64,000 bases of DNA from Ryuthela nishihirai. Lineage: Eukaryota; Arthropoda; Arachnida; Araneae; Heptathelidae. This document shows, piece by piece, positions 43,938-54,867 of this stretch. Position numbers and translations under genes: made by a program. Location: positions 124,001 through 188,000 of the forward strand of contig JAWZYU010000121.1 of the NCBI GenBank assembly GCA_038380435.1, given 5' to 3'. Numbering within the stretch: position 1 is the first letter of the stretch; the number at the start of each line of letters is the position of its first letter. The notes beneath the pieces were generated by a model that worked only from the letters and a program-made list of their open reading frames with translations, did no database searches and had not been told where the DNA came from.

Positions 43938-45074
43938 ATGTCTGATCATAGGAAGCATACAGGGGAAAACCCACATGTATGTGAAGTATGTAATGAGAAA
44001 TTTGGACAGATGTCTCAACTTAGGAAACATGTTCTGACACACACAGGAGAAAAACCACATATATGTGAAATATGTAATAACAAATTTGCATTGAAATCTA
44101 CCCTTAGGAACCATTATCTGACACACACAGTGGAAAAACTGCATGTGTGTGAAGTATGTAATAAGAGATTTTCACGGAAATCTACCCTTAGAATACATGT
44201 TCTGACACACACAGGGGAAAAACAGCATGTATGTGAAATATGTAATAAAAAATTTGCACAGATGTCTAATCTTAAGGAGCATTGTCTGACACACACAGGG
44301 GAAAAACAGCATGTATGTGAAATATGTAATAAAAAATTTGCACAGATGTCTTCTCTTAGGGATCATTTTCTGACACACACAGGGGAAAAACCACATGTAT
44401 GTGAAATATGTAATAGAAAATTTTCACAGAAATCTACCCTTAGAATACATGTTCTGACACACACAGGGGAAAAACCACATGTATGTGAAATATGTAATAA
44501 GAAATTTGGACAGATATGTAATCTTCGGAGGCATGTTCTGACACACACAGGGGAAAAATCACATATATGTGTAATATGTAATAAGAAATTTTCACAGAAA
44601 TCTACTTTTAGAATACATGTTCTGACACACACAGGAGAAAAACAGCATGTATGTGAAATATGTAATAAGAGATTTGCACTGAAATCTACCCTTACAAATC
44701 ATGTTCTGACACACACAGGGGAAAAACCGCATGTATGTGAAATATGTAATAAAAAATTTGCACGGATGTCTTCTCTTAGGGAACATTTTCTGACACACAC
44801 AGGGGAAAAACCACATGTATGTATAATATGTAATAAGAAATTTTCACAGAAATCTACCTTTAGAATACATGTTCTGACACACACAAGGGAAAAACAGAAT
44901 GTGTGTGAAATATGTAATAAGAGATTTCCACAGAAATCTAACCTTACAAAGCATGTTCTGACACACACAGGAGAAAAACCGCATGTATGTGAAATATGTA
45001 ATAAGAGATTTGCACGGAAATATACCCTTACAAAGCATGTTCTGACACACAGGGGAAAAACTGCATGTATGTGA
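43938..45074 (+). CDS. C2H2 zinc-finger array, 13 complete fingers (exon or gene remnant)
   Basis: The array probably binds DNA as a transcriptional regulator in the nucleus. After a shortened first finger (MSDHRKH) come 13 fingers of strict C-x2-C-x12-H-x3-H spacing joined by THTGEKP/THTGEKQ linkers. Residues at helix positions -1,3,6 in order: Q,Q,K; L,T,N; R,T,I; Q,N,E; Q,S,D; Q,T,I; Q,N,R; Q,T,I; L,T,N; R,S,E; Q,T,I; Q,N,K; R,T,K. The Q,T,I class recurs, which points to internal duplication of finger pairs. The ATG lies inside the first damaged finger, and the frame is actually open a little earlier. It ends by a 2-nt loss in the (AC)n linker at about 45045, after which fingers continue out of frame. 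No KRAB, BTB or ZAD domain is visible nearby. Confidence 0.7.
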   Translation: MSDHRKHTGENPHVCEVCNEKFGQMSQLRKHVLTHTGEKPHICEICNNKFALKSTLRNHYLTHTVEKLHVCEVCNKRFSRKSTLRIHVLTHTGEKQHVCEICNKKFAQMSNLKEHCLTHTGEKQHVCEICNKKFAQMSSLRDHFLTHTGEKPHVCEICNRKFSQKSTLRIHVLTHTGEKPHVCEICNKKFGQICNLRRHVLTHTGEKSHICVICNKKFSQKSTFRIHVLTHTGEKQHVCEICNKRFALKSTLTNHVLTHTGEKPHVCEICNKKFARMSSLREHFLTHTGEKPHVCIICNKKFSQKSTFRIHVLTHTREKQNVCEICNKRFPQKSNLTKHVLTHTGEKPHVCEICNKRFARKYTLTKHVLTHRGKTACM

Positions 45075-46189
45075 AATATGTAATAAAAAATTTGCACAGA
45101 TGTCTAATCTTAGGCAGCATTTTCTGGCACACACAGGGGAAAAACTGCATATATGTGAAATATGTAATAAGAAATTTGCACGGAGAACTACCCTGCAAGA
45201 CCATTTACTTACACACACTGAGTAAAAGCCACATGTATGTGATATATGTAATAAGAGATTTACATACAAAAATCAACTTCAGAAACATTTTCTAACAGAG
45301 GGGAAAACCCATGTGTGTGATATATGTAATAAGAAATTTGCATGCAATTATCAACTTCAGAAGCATTTTGTAACACACGCAGTTGAAAACTAATGTGTAT
45401 GTTATATATGTAATAATGAATTTGTAAGTATGTCTACCCTCAGAAGGCATTTTTTTATACACAGATGGGAAAAAATACATATATGCGAAATATGTAATAA
45501 AAAATTATGATTGAAATTTAAACTTAGGCAATATTTCCTTACACACACAAAGGAAATGCCACATGTATGTGAAATATGTAACAAGACATTTGCATGCAAA
45601 GCTGCACTTTGGGATAATTTTCTTACACACACAGTGGAAAGGCCAAATGTATGTGATGTATGTAATAAAAAATTTGTCTCTGTATCTAACCTTAGGAATC
45701 ATATTCTGCCACACAACACATAAATGTGAAATATGTAACAAGAATTTGCATACAAATCTACATTTCAACACTATTACCTGACAGAGGAAAAGCTGCATGC
45801 AAATGAAATATGCAACAGGAAATCTTCATTCAAGTCTGCAGTTAAGAATCATTTTCTAACAGGCAGTTGAATAACTGAATGTATGTGAAATATGTAATAC
45901 AAAATTTATCAATATTCCTTACCTTAGAATTAATTTTTTTCCACATATGGGAAAAACTGGATGTATATGAAATATTTAATATGAAATTAGCACTAATATC
46001 TATACTTAGCAATCATTTTCTGACACGCACTGAGGAAAATGAATAAATGCGTTTATCTTAGGGAATCATTATCTCATACAGAGAGGGCAAGAACCATATG
46101 TGTGTATAACATGTAATGAGAAAAATTTGCAGTGGAATATACAATTAAAAATCATATTCTGACATATAAAAGGGAAAAAACCACATGTA
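45052..46189 (+). pseudogene. Decayed zinc fingers, 3' flank of the array
   Basis: At least eight further fingers are readable in other frames, e.g. HVCEICNKKFAQMSNLRQH, HICEICNKKFARRTTLQDH, VCDICNKRFTYKNQLQKH, and, in the 45511-45723 frame, ACKAALWDNF and VCDVCNKKFVSVSNLRNH. Stops (45224, 45391, 45507) and frameshifts separate them, with increasing decay towards 46189, where a MITE is inserted. Confidence 0.75.
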
Positions 46190-46807
46190 CAGGGTGTATC
46201 TGAAAAAGTGGGCAAAACTTTACGGGGTGGTAGAACGCAGCTATACGAGCAATATTCGTCATAGAATGTATGGTCGGAGTGCAAGCAGTGAGAAGTTAAA
46301 AGGTAGTTTTCCACTGTCACATTTAAAGAATGAACACAAGAAGGAGAGGAGATACTTCAGAAAACATTTTATTAACAGAAATGTAATTGAGGTACATGCT
46401 CAAAGAAATTGCTCAAAAGAGCTGCCGTGAGCTGTAATGCAGGCTTCACACCTGCGGGATAGGGACCGATGCACATTTGCGTTCTGGAGTGCATCTCATT
46501 GGAAACCGGTCACGGTAACGTCTCTGTGCCTCACTTGCATTCCCGTCTGCTGCACCATACACAAAGTGGATATCCGCCATTTCGTGGTTAGTATAACGAG
46601 CCATCCTCTCAGCAATCCACGGTATAAATGCCGTTGGGTGCGAGGACCGACCCTTTTATACCATTTCCAATGCCACCTAGCGGCTCGCCGTTTGCGTTCC
46701 GCCCATACATTCTATGACGAATATTTCTCATATAGCTGCGTTCTACCACCCCATAGCTGCGTTCTACCACTCCGTAAAATTTTGCCCACTTTTTCAGATT
46801 CACCCTG
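46190..46807. mobile_element. Tc1/mariner-type MITE, 618 bp
   Basis: TA duplications (46188-46189 and 46808-46809) flank long inverted ends: CAGGGTGTATCTGAAAAAGT, then GGGCAAAACTTTACGGGGTG and the AGAACGCAGCTATA region on the left, mirrored on the right. The right arm carries a short internal duplication of CATAGCTGCGTTCTACCAC. No transposase was found. It cuts the decayed zinc-finger region. Confidence 0.88.
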
Positions 46808-46829
46808 TATATGAATTACAATACAATAC

Positions 46830-47300
46830 ACTGGAACTTTGAAATATAAAGTCATTCTTGTCTGTTTTAAGGAATAAAATATTTGGAATTTATTTTATAA
46901 TTTCGAAATTAAATGAAGATAACAAATTTTACATCAAACTGTCGAGAAGTAAACAATCCGCTCGATAAAAAGAACCACGGAGGTAAGAATGAGAGATGCC
47001 CTAATGCGCTTTCCCTGTCCAAGGTCATGATGCTGCCACAGGAGGGAGTGCCCATGTTGATGCTTCCAAAAAAAAAAAAACTTTTCCCGCTTTTGCTTTC
47101 TTCTACTACGATATTTACTGCTTATTGCATGATATTTGCTGCTTCTAATATGATATTTACTTCTTCTACTATTAATTTTATCTCAAGAAAAGTGCATTTA
47201 CATTATTTCGATTTAATACATATATATTTTTCGGCAATGAATATTCCTGTGTCGAATAGGTATAGCAGAGTATTGTACATATATTCCGTTACATAATTAT
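46830..47300. repeat. Dispersed repeat segments related to 47.68-47.82 and 53.67-53.97 kb
   Basis: 46830-46990 parallels 47680-47815 (ATTCTTG, CCTGTTT, GGAATAAAATATTT, AATTTATTTTATAATTTCG, GAAGTAAACAATYCGCTCG). 46985-47290 parallels 53672-53965 (GAGAGRTGCCCTAATGCGCTTT, AAGGTCATGATGCT, CCATGTTGATGCTTCC). The order suggests one longer dispersed unit, part of R1. Confidence 0.55.
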
Positions 47301-47382
47301 TACTTTGATTATCACAAACGTTTCATATAAATATATAGATTTGAATTAAAGGCACAATCCAATAAAGAACTGAAAAATGGTA

Positions 47383-47920
47383 TGGGCAATCAGTTTCTAA
47401 TATTTTTTAGTTTTTTTGTTAGATAAATATCTTTTTTTATTCATCAGAGCTCGGGTAATATCGAAATCTTTCGTTCCCAGAAGATCCAGCTTTATATTTC
47501 AGCTTAATCTCTGCAGAGCGTGCTTACGGAGACATCCTATGGCACAGATCCTACTTCATTCCACTGCAGCAAACGTGTCAATTGTTTCTTCAAACAAATG
47601 CTCTGAAACTTTTGTGAAACGAGTAAGCGCTTAAAAATGGTTTAAAGTTAATAATATCATTACATATATGTATCAATTACATTACAATTCTTGCCTGTTT
47701 CGTGGAATAAAATATTTCGAATTTATTTTATAATTTCGAAATAAAATGAAGAAATAAACTTTACATCAAACTGCGAGGAAGTAAACAATTCGCTCGATAA
47801 AAAGAACCATGGGTCCATGAACAGAACAAACAGCCAAAACATTACTTCTGCTAATAAAACATTTACCATTCCCAAGAAGTTCGTGATATGTTCCTGTAAT
47901 GTAGCAGACTAAAAGCAGCA
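47383..47920. repeat. Unclassified dispersed repeat R1, copy 2
   Basis: It is co-linear with 18173-18745. No coding region was found. Beyond its end the sequence becomes GC-richer and promoter-like. Confidence 0.6.
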
Positions 47921-47949
47921 GGGGCAGTAGTACAGATCGCGGGCCTCAG

Positions 47950-48107
47950 CCGCCATTTTGTTTTTGACGTAACGTAACAAAACGGCCCTTTTAGTTCATT
48001 CCCGAGACCCCAACAGGAGTTTCTAGAAAAAAGATTGTTTTTCTCGTTACCATAGTAACGAAAAACCCGAGTTTACGTCAAACGCAAAGTACAGTTACCA
48101 TGGTAAC
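47950..48107. promoter_or_regulatory. Promoter-like cluster with two RFX X-box palindromes
   Basis: CCGCCATTTTG (47950-47960) matches the YY1 core and TGACGTAA (47965-47972) an ATF/CRE site. Palindromes GTTACCATAGTAAC (48046-48059) and GTTACCATGGTAAC (48094-48107) match the RFX X-box. The second is a perfect 14-bp palindrome. There is no evident downstream gene; a small plus-strand frame at 48219-48485 has no known domain. A foldback repeat could also explain the palindromes. Confidence 0.35.
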
Positions 48108-49494
48108 GGTAATTGGCGTTGTAAAGAAACAACGTAACAAAAAAAACAACCGCGATTTCACTAAAACATCCCACACAACCACATAGTCTTAAAAAAAACA
48201 TAAACAAAGAAACTAAAGTTGCCTTCCCATATCTACAAATACCTGAATATATTTCCACAAATTAAACTGATCAATCCAGTCACACATACGATAATTAGCC
48301 TAAATAAATCAGCGGAATTAATGAAATCGAACGTGTCTCAAAACCAAGTTCATCATCGACAATGCATCGCCGACCGTCATTATAAAATAGCCCCAAAAAC
48401 TAAATATCGACATAACACATACCAAAAAGCAAAAAATCGGCAACAGTGGACCACCAACCGAATTATAAAAAAGCCTCAGAACTAAATAATGTCCTCCCAG
48501 GCAACCGAAACCGAAAAACATGAAATGGGAAGGACATGAAAATCGGAATCTTTTACATTTTCAATGAATGTAAAAGACTAGGGGGAAAATGGGATTTTCT
48601 ACAATGGGGACGTAATTTAAAAATTTAATTTTTTTTTCCAAAGTTTGCTTAACCCTAATATCACAATGTGATTTACTCATTTATTTGTATCACAAAATGG
48701 GATCATATGCTTCCCCTCATATTTATATATAAAATAATTTATATATAGCAAATAATAGATATATAATAGCAAAAATAATAATATAGCAAATTGGTCTATT
48801 TCTAAAATAAAACTTATTTGAAATACTACCAAGAAAATGTTATGGGAAAATAAAAATTGTTTGGATTTTATACTTTAGAAAACAAAAATTGTTTGGATTT
48901 TATACTTTAGAAAATAAAAAAAATAACTTTTTTAAATTAAGTTTCTCTTGTAGAAAACCCCATTTTTTTTTCTGGTACATTCATTGCAAATGTTATTATG
49001 GCCGAGCAAACTTTTGAAACATTTACAATAAATTCAATATATTATTTGCTTACTGTCATTTCTACATAAGTAGAAATGATATAATCACAATGACTACTAT
49101 AATTGGATCTTAGATAAGTTGCAGTCATATAAATAAATAAAATTTTCGAATAGCTCTTTGTATACAAACCAACCTGCCCTTTACATAATGCAGGCAGAAG
49201 GGTATTATCTCTTTAGAGCAATATTAGTCAGGTGCATTAGTTTCCATTAGGTGAAAATATAACCTTGTTGATTTACGGTTATTATGATAAATATATATGC
49301 AGAATATTTATAATATTGCAGCACTTCTCATACATTCCTGTACATTTTTGACAGGACACTATGACATTCAATATGCATATTACTGTAGAGTAATATTATA
49401 CAGCTATCCATTTTTTTTCATATTAAAAATTTCAATAATGGTCCATCATTGACTTTCAATTTACAATTTTCACAGAACTTCTCTATCACATATT
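48108..49494. other. AT-rich gap with a short tandem duplication
   Basis: A unit AAAATTGTTTGGATTTTATA followed by CTTTAGAAAA repeats twice at about 48853-48915. ATCACAATGTGAT-like motifs recur at 48660 and 48690. No gene is supported. Confidence 0.45.
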
Positions 49495-49705
49495 AAAGTG
49501 ACAGGCTCGTGGCAAGTAGCTGCTTGAGGTGTGTATATTTTTTTTCATTTAGTAACCTGGGTTCGAACCCACGGGAAAGGTATGGATATTCGTGTTGTTT
49601 TTCTGCTGAGGCCCTACCATCGTCACAGACCTTCTACTACGGCATATAAACTGACAGCCTCCTGTCAGACCTCTGTGGGAAGCAGCTGCTTGAAGACATT
49701 TCATT
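49495..49705 (+). repeat. SINE-B copy preceded by a second SINE-B tail
   Basis: A tail fragment (GTGGCAAGTAGCTGCTTGAG) at 49508-49530 precedes a copy with box B GGGTTCGAACCC, GGTATGGATATTCGTG and the 3' end GGAAGCAGCTGCTTGAA. Confidence 0.7.
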
Positions 49706-49785
49706 TATTATAATTATGTAGTTTACAATATGGATATTGGTATTTTTTTATATGCAATAATTAGTCAATCTTTATATATATATAT

Positions 49786-49966
49786 ATATCCCCTCAAGCA
49801 GGTATTTGCCACAGAGGTCTGGCAGGAGCCTGTCACCTTGTATGCAACAGTAGAAGGTGTGAGAGGTTGGCTGGATCTCAGCAGAAAACGACACAAACAA
49901 CCATCCCTTACCCAGGTCACTTAGATCTTTAGCCAAGTACACTAACCACTAGACCAAGGTATGGCT
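49786..49966 (-). repeat. SINE-B copy
   Basis: Minus strand: CCTTGGTCTAGTGGTTAGTG, a degraded B box, GGTAAGGGATGG, then GACAGGCTCCTGCCAGACC and the tail GCTTGAGGGG. A (TA)n run adjoins its 3' side. Confidence 0.7.
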
Positions 49967-50049
49967 ACCAAAATAAAAACGTTTAATGTAACCTATATAT
50001 ATCATAAAAATGCCAAATGATATAATAAAGGCTGCATTGTGGTACTTTT

Positions 50050-51805
50050 GAGCATGTTTTTGCACACAAGCTAAATGGCCAGGCCATCCACTTGACAGAT
50101 GGTAGCCTCCCATAAAGGCCATCCACTTGACAGATGGTAGCCTCCCACGAAGGCCATCCACTCGACAGATAGTAGCCTCCCATGAAGGCCATCCACTTGA
50201 CAGATCGTAGCCTCCCACGAAAGCCATCCACTCGACAGATGGTAGCCTCCCATGAAGGCCATCCATTCGACAGATGGTAGCCTCCCATGAAGGCCATCCA
50301 CTTGACAGATGGTAGCCTCCCATGAAGGCCATCCACTCGACAGATGGTAGCCTTCCACGAAGGCCATCCACTCGACAGATAGTAGCCTCCCATGAAGGCC
50401 ATCCATTTGACAGATGGTAGCCTCCCATGAAGGCCATCCACTCGACAGATGGTAGCCTCCCACGAAAGCCATCCACTCGACAGATGGTAGCCTCCCATGA
50501 AGGCCATCCACTCGACAGATGGTAGCCTCCCATGAAGGCCATCCACTTGACAGATGGTAGCCTCCCATGAAGGCCATCCACTCGACAGATGGTACCCTCC
50601 CAGGAAGGCGATCCACTCGACAGATGGTAGCCTCCCACGAAAGCCATCCACTCGACAGATGGTAGCCTCCCATGAAGGCCATCCACTCGACAGATGGTAG
50701 CCTCCCACGAAAGCCATCCACTCGACAGATGGTAGCCTCCCATGAAGGCCATCCATTCGACAGATGGTAGCCTCCCATGAAGGCCATCCACTTGACAGAT
50801 GGTAGCCTCCCATGAAGGTATCCACTCGACAGATGGTAGTCTTCCACGAAGGCCATCCACTCGACAGATAGTAGCCTCCCATGAAGGCCATCCACTCGAC
50901 AGATGGTAGCCTCCCATGAAGGCCATCCACTCGACAGATGGTAGCCTCCCACGAAAGCCATCCACTCAACAGATAGTAGCCTCCCATGAAGGCCATCCAC
51001 TCGACAGATGATAACCTCCCACGAAAGCCATCCACTCGACAGATGGCAGCCTCCCATGAAGGCCATCCACTCGATAGATGGTAGCCTCCCATGAAGGCCA
51101 TCCACTCGATAGATGGTAGCCTCCCATGAAGGCCATCCACTCGACAGATGGTAGCTTCCCATGAAGGCCATCCACTCGACAGATGGTAGCCTCCCACGAA
51201 AGCCATCCACTCGACAGATGGTAGCCTCCCATGAAGGCCATCCACTCGACAGATGGTAGCCTCCCATGAAGGCCATCCACTCGACAGATGGTAGCCTCCC
51301 ATGAAGGCCATCCACTCGACAGATGGTAGCTTCCCATGAAGGCCATCCACTCGACAGATGGTAGCCTCCCATGAAAGCCATCCACTCGACAGATGGTAGC
51401 CTCCCATGAAGGCCATCCACTCGACAGATGGTAGCCTCCCATGAAGGCCATCCACTCGACAGATGGTAGCCTTCCATGAAGGCCATCCACTCGACAGATG
51501 GTAGACTCCCATGAAGGGCATCCACTCGACAGATGGTAGCCTCCCATGAAGGCCATCCACTTGACAGATGGTAGCCTCCCATGAAGGCCATCCAGCGTGT
51601 TATTTAACATGCACAGAGCATAGCCCTCTTGCACATTGGGCTACTGCTTTGTGTTCCATTGAATGGATGACATTTCCAAACCCATCGGTGTACCTAACTG
51701 AAGGTAGGGTGGCATTTGCAGAGACAAATCTCAATGCCAGATCAGACTCTAACTGGGGAACTGCAGATTACACAGCCTGGTGTGCTACCAATTGAATCAC
51801 CTCCA
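50050..51805 (-). repeat. SINE-A interrupted by its own minisatellite expansion
   Basis: On the minus strand the SINE head (51800-51640: degenerate box region, GTTGAGATTT-like GCATTGAGATTTGTCTCTG, GGGTTTGGAAATG, CATGTTAAATAACACGC) leads into the array at about 51595. The array ends at about 50090 and the SINE 3' end follows (GGCCATTTAGCTTGTGTGCA, AAAAACATG). About 85 bp of the normal 3' body is missing at the array's end. Confidence 0.85.
50090..51595. repeat. 35-bp minisatellite, about 43 units
   Basis: The unit is GGCCATCCACTCGACAGATG then GTAGCCTCCCATGAA, with an exact 35-bp period apart from a 1-nt deletion near 50817. Thirty-one of its bases are the SINE-A internal segment (GGATGGCCTTGACGGGAGGC, then TACCATCTGTC) on the other strand. 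Because 35 is not divisible by three, three units make one 35-residue protein period, and all three minus-strand frames are open for hundreds of codons; these are not genes. Confidence 0.95.
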
Positions 51806-52805
51806 ACCCCATATATGAAGAAAAAAGAAAATAATACCAAAAGGAATAGGGCATATTGGCATACAAGGTTCATGTTTTTTTATTTTTGTCACATCGTTAA
51901 CTGAAGATTTGTTGTCTTTTTGTTTTTTTGCAAATAATGGGTTTTTTGTAGGAAATAAATCAGAGACAGTGCATTACATCCAGTGAACCATTTCACTAAT
52001 AATTGCAAAGAAACAATGAATGATATTCTGATATTTTTCATAATTAGTATGTCAGTCTCACACTTGCAATAATTTACAAGTACAAATGTGTCTGAGATTT
52101 AACATACCAGTTGTGTGATCTTATGTTAGAGACATCAGAAATTCTTAATCCCTGTTATACGAAGCAACGCGTGTTGAAGGGAATTGATTCTCAGACCTTT
52201 GTCAAAATTTTATTCCTATAGTCTATAATAAATTTCCACTTGCAAAGCTGTGTTGACAGGCTTGCTGTGTGGAAATTAAACCTTTGCTCCAAATATTTTA
52301 ATTTATTGTGAAAAGACTCACAGTGCATATTAGTACCTGTATTTGCATGGGGGTAATGTCTATGAACATGCCACTTGCAAAGTAATGCGAGTGTTGACTA
52401 CTCTTCCACTGTGAAACCAGAATAATTATAGAAAGAGAGAAAAGGAATTTAATTTACAGATAATGCTGCTGCAACACATAATGAACCATGCATGACTACA
52501 AATATTTAGAAACACATTCGTTAAAGAATAGGCAAGCCAATTTTACATTAGCATTTCAATTAAAGGTCACTGAGACAGAATATTTGGTAGAAATGAAAAC
52601 AAAAATTACTACTAGATACAGAATACTTGGTATTAAAGAAAAAAAAGTACTAGATACAGCGTACTTGATATTAATGGGGGGGGGGGGAATTGCCAGTATG
52701 CGAAAAAACACAAAAACGGAAGTATTCAACGCGGTACTTCTGCAGTTTAAATCACTCATCTCACTAGACGATATGATTATTATATTTATACATTAGATAT
52801 TAACG
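51806..52805. other. Gap without a recognised gene
   Basis: AT-rich sequence with a run of 12 G at about 52676-52687 and partial duplication of CTAGATACAG(A/C)(A/G)TACTTG near 52614 and 52651. The short frames carry no domain. Confidence 0.4.
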
Positions 52806-52813
52806 CATTACTG

Positions 52814-53105
52814 CAGGCGTTTCCAACCTTTTGACTTCCCTGGGCCATATTGAGTGAAGATGAATTGATTTGGGCCGCACATAAAATATATAATATAGTT
52901 AATGTATATGAGTAATAAAACTTCATTTATTTTCTTATGCTTTTTATTGTAAAATAAAAAAAGTGCAACATAAAGATAATGGGATATCAAAAACTCGCTG
53001 AAAATCACAATCATATTGAAAGCTTATGTCGTAAACTTTACGATTTTGTGGGCAGCATTACTAGCTGTCCAGGGTCGCCTGCGGCGCGCGGGTTTTACAC
53101 GCCTG
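52814..53105. mobile_element. hAT-type MITE, 292 bp, 8-bp target duplication
   Basis: CATTACTG at 52806-52813 and 53106-53113 flanks termini CAGGCGTTTCCAACC and, inverted, CAGGCGTGTAAAACC. The phrase TTTCCAACCTTTTGACTTCC, then GGGCCATATTG, is typical of hAT/Charlie-like non-autonomous ends. There is no transposase. Confidence 0.88.
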
Positions 53106-53363
53106 CATTACTGCTTTGCTTGAAAAAAAAGGCACATAAGCAACGTAAACTGCAAGTCTGTCATAATGACTTCTTAAGATGAAAATCGTTAATTCTTAAT
53201 TATAATCTTTTTCATAATTTTTATTTCACATCTTTAGAAATTCAGTTCATAATTTATGTCTTCATTTTAATGTTATTAAAGATGTAGCACATTTCATTTT
53301 GAAATTGCTTTTACCATTACAATATCAGAATTTTTACAAAAAAAATAAAAATAAATAAATAAA

Positions 53364-53432
53364 TACCCCCTCAAGCAGCTGCTTGCCACAGAGGTCTGAC
53401 AGGAGCCTGTCAGTTTATATGCCACAGTATAC
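53364..53432 (-). repeat. SINE-B 3' fragment
   Basis: Both 3' palindromes (CTGACAGGCTCCTGTCAG in minus orientation, GCAAGCAGCTGCTTG) and an ATTTATTTATTTAT tail are present; the rest is absent. Confidence 0.8.
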
Positions 53433-53599
53433 GTATCATAATAAACAACAATTTATTTGTTTTTTGGGCAATATGATAAATTACTACCATAATAAATAAA
53501 AAGATTTCAGTTATATCATTTACTATTAATTTTTTCCAAAAATTAATACTTTACTCCATTACTTTAACCATATACTCCCAGCATGCACAAAATTGATGG

Positions 53600-54010
53600 C
53601 CTCGCTTTGTTGGCAGAATGTCACATCTGCTAACCGAACACTTTTTTCTCGGATATTCCTCTAATGTGTAAAAACCATGAATGAGAGGAAACGCCCTAAC
53701 ACGCTTTCTCTATCGAAGGTCATGATGCTCACGAGCAGGGCGGTAGCCATGTTGTTGCTTCCCAAACAAACCGTCTGCCGCTGCAATCAAGCCTACTTTT
53801 CACGTGTTATACTCAGTTTTACTGTGCGTTATATACGGGAAGATTTTTTTTTACGACTAAGAGAAAGCACATTTAAACTATTTGGAATTTATATTGCTTT
53901 TTTTTAATGTAATGAATATTTCCATACAGAATTACTGTATAGCAGAACTATTTATATATTTCATTGAATACGAAAATAACAAATAATTACAAGATTTGGA
54001 AAGTTTATTT
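53600..54010. repeat. R1-related dispersed repeat, copy 3
   Basis: The start (CTGCTAACCGAACACTTTT, then CTCTAATGTGTA) resembles the 3' part of R1 copy 1 (CCGCTAAACGAACACCTTTC). The body 53672-53965 matches 46985-47290. A conserved inverse reading begins ATGGCTACCGCC on the minus strand near 53751, matched by ATGGGCACTCCC near 47056. Confidence 0.5.
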
Positions 54011-54323
54011 ATACTGCACTGAAAATAATAGAAAGCATTTTATGGATAAAAAAATAAACATTATATGCAATAGCAGCATTTAAACTGCCAAAAAACACAT
54101 TCGTGAGTTCAGAAAATAGCTGTTTTAAGTTAAAAAAAATTCTCATTTCACAAAAATAAAAATATTGCTTAACGAAACAAATAAAGTCAAGAGTGTAGGA
54201 GTCAGAATGGTAGATTTTAAAAACAATTTAAACTTTGGTGGAGAAATCATATATAATACACCAACATTAAAATGCTTTCCAATGATTTCTCACAATAGTA
54301 AAGATTGAGCTCCAAAAAATGTT

Positions 54324-54706
54324 GGAGCGGGGGTGGCTCAGTCGGTAGCGGGCCAGGCTCGTAATCTGTAGTTCCCAGGTTCGAGTCCCAGCTGGGTCAG
54401 CGTTGAGATTTATCTCCGCCAAATTTCCCCGCCCTGCCCATATTTACTAGGGGTCATCGATGGGCTTGTAAGGCCGCCGTTCGTCGGATGGGACGTTCAG
54501 CCATGGCCCCATGTGCGGGAGAGCCATACCCTGTGCACGTTAAAGAACACGCTGGATGGCCTTGACGGGAGGATACCATCTGTCTTCCAACAGCTGTTCC
54601 AGTGGGTCCCTTCCCCCAACGTTCTCTGAGCCTTCGGGGTCCTTGTGGCCTGGCCATTTAGCCCATGGTGTGCAAAAAAGTGTCGCTCAGAGGTAAAACA
54701 ATCCAA
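54324..54706 (+). repeat. SINE-A with 13-bp target duplication
   Basis: TCCAAAAAATGTT at 54311-54323 and 54707-54719. The copy is complete: GGGTGGCTCAGTCGGTAGCG, GGTTCGAGTCCC, and tail AAAACAATCCAA. Confidence 0.92.
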
Positions 54707-54867
54707 TCCAAAAAATGTTAAAAAGTTATGACACCCACTATTAAAATTATGCATCTATATCTATATTTTTTTCAGTTCCACCACTTTTTAAAAGTTTTGC
54801 AAACCATTTTTCCGGTAACTACTTCCTGGCTACATGCTAGAAATACGCTATGAATTCTTTCATAAAA

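Noticed and set aside
43791..45798. Many minus-strand ORFs of 60-141 codons across the zinc-finger array (SPVCVRT, ITYFTYM repeats)
   Set aside because: They are shadow frames of the repetitive fingers on the plus strand.
49949..51634. Four overlapping minus-strand ORFs of 222-525 codons with a GGYHLSSGWPSWEATICRV-type repeat
   Set aside because: They are three-frame translations of the 35-bp minisatellite inside a SINE; openness in every frame follows from the unit having no stop, not from coding.
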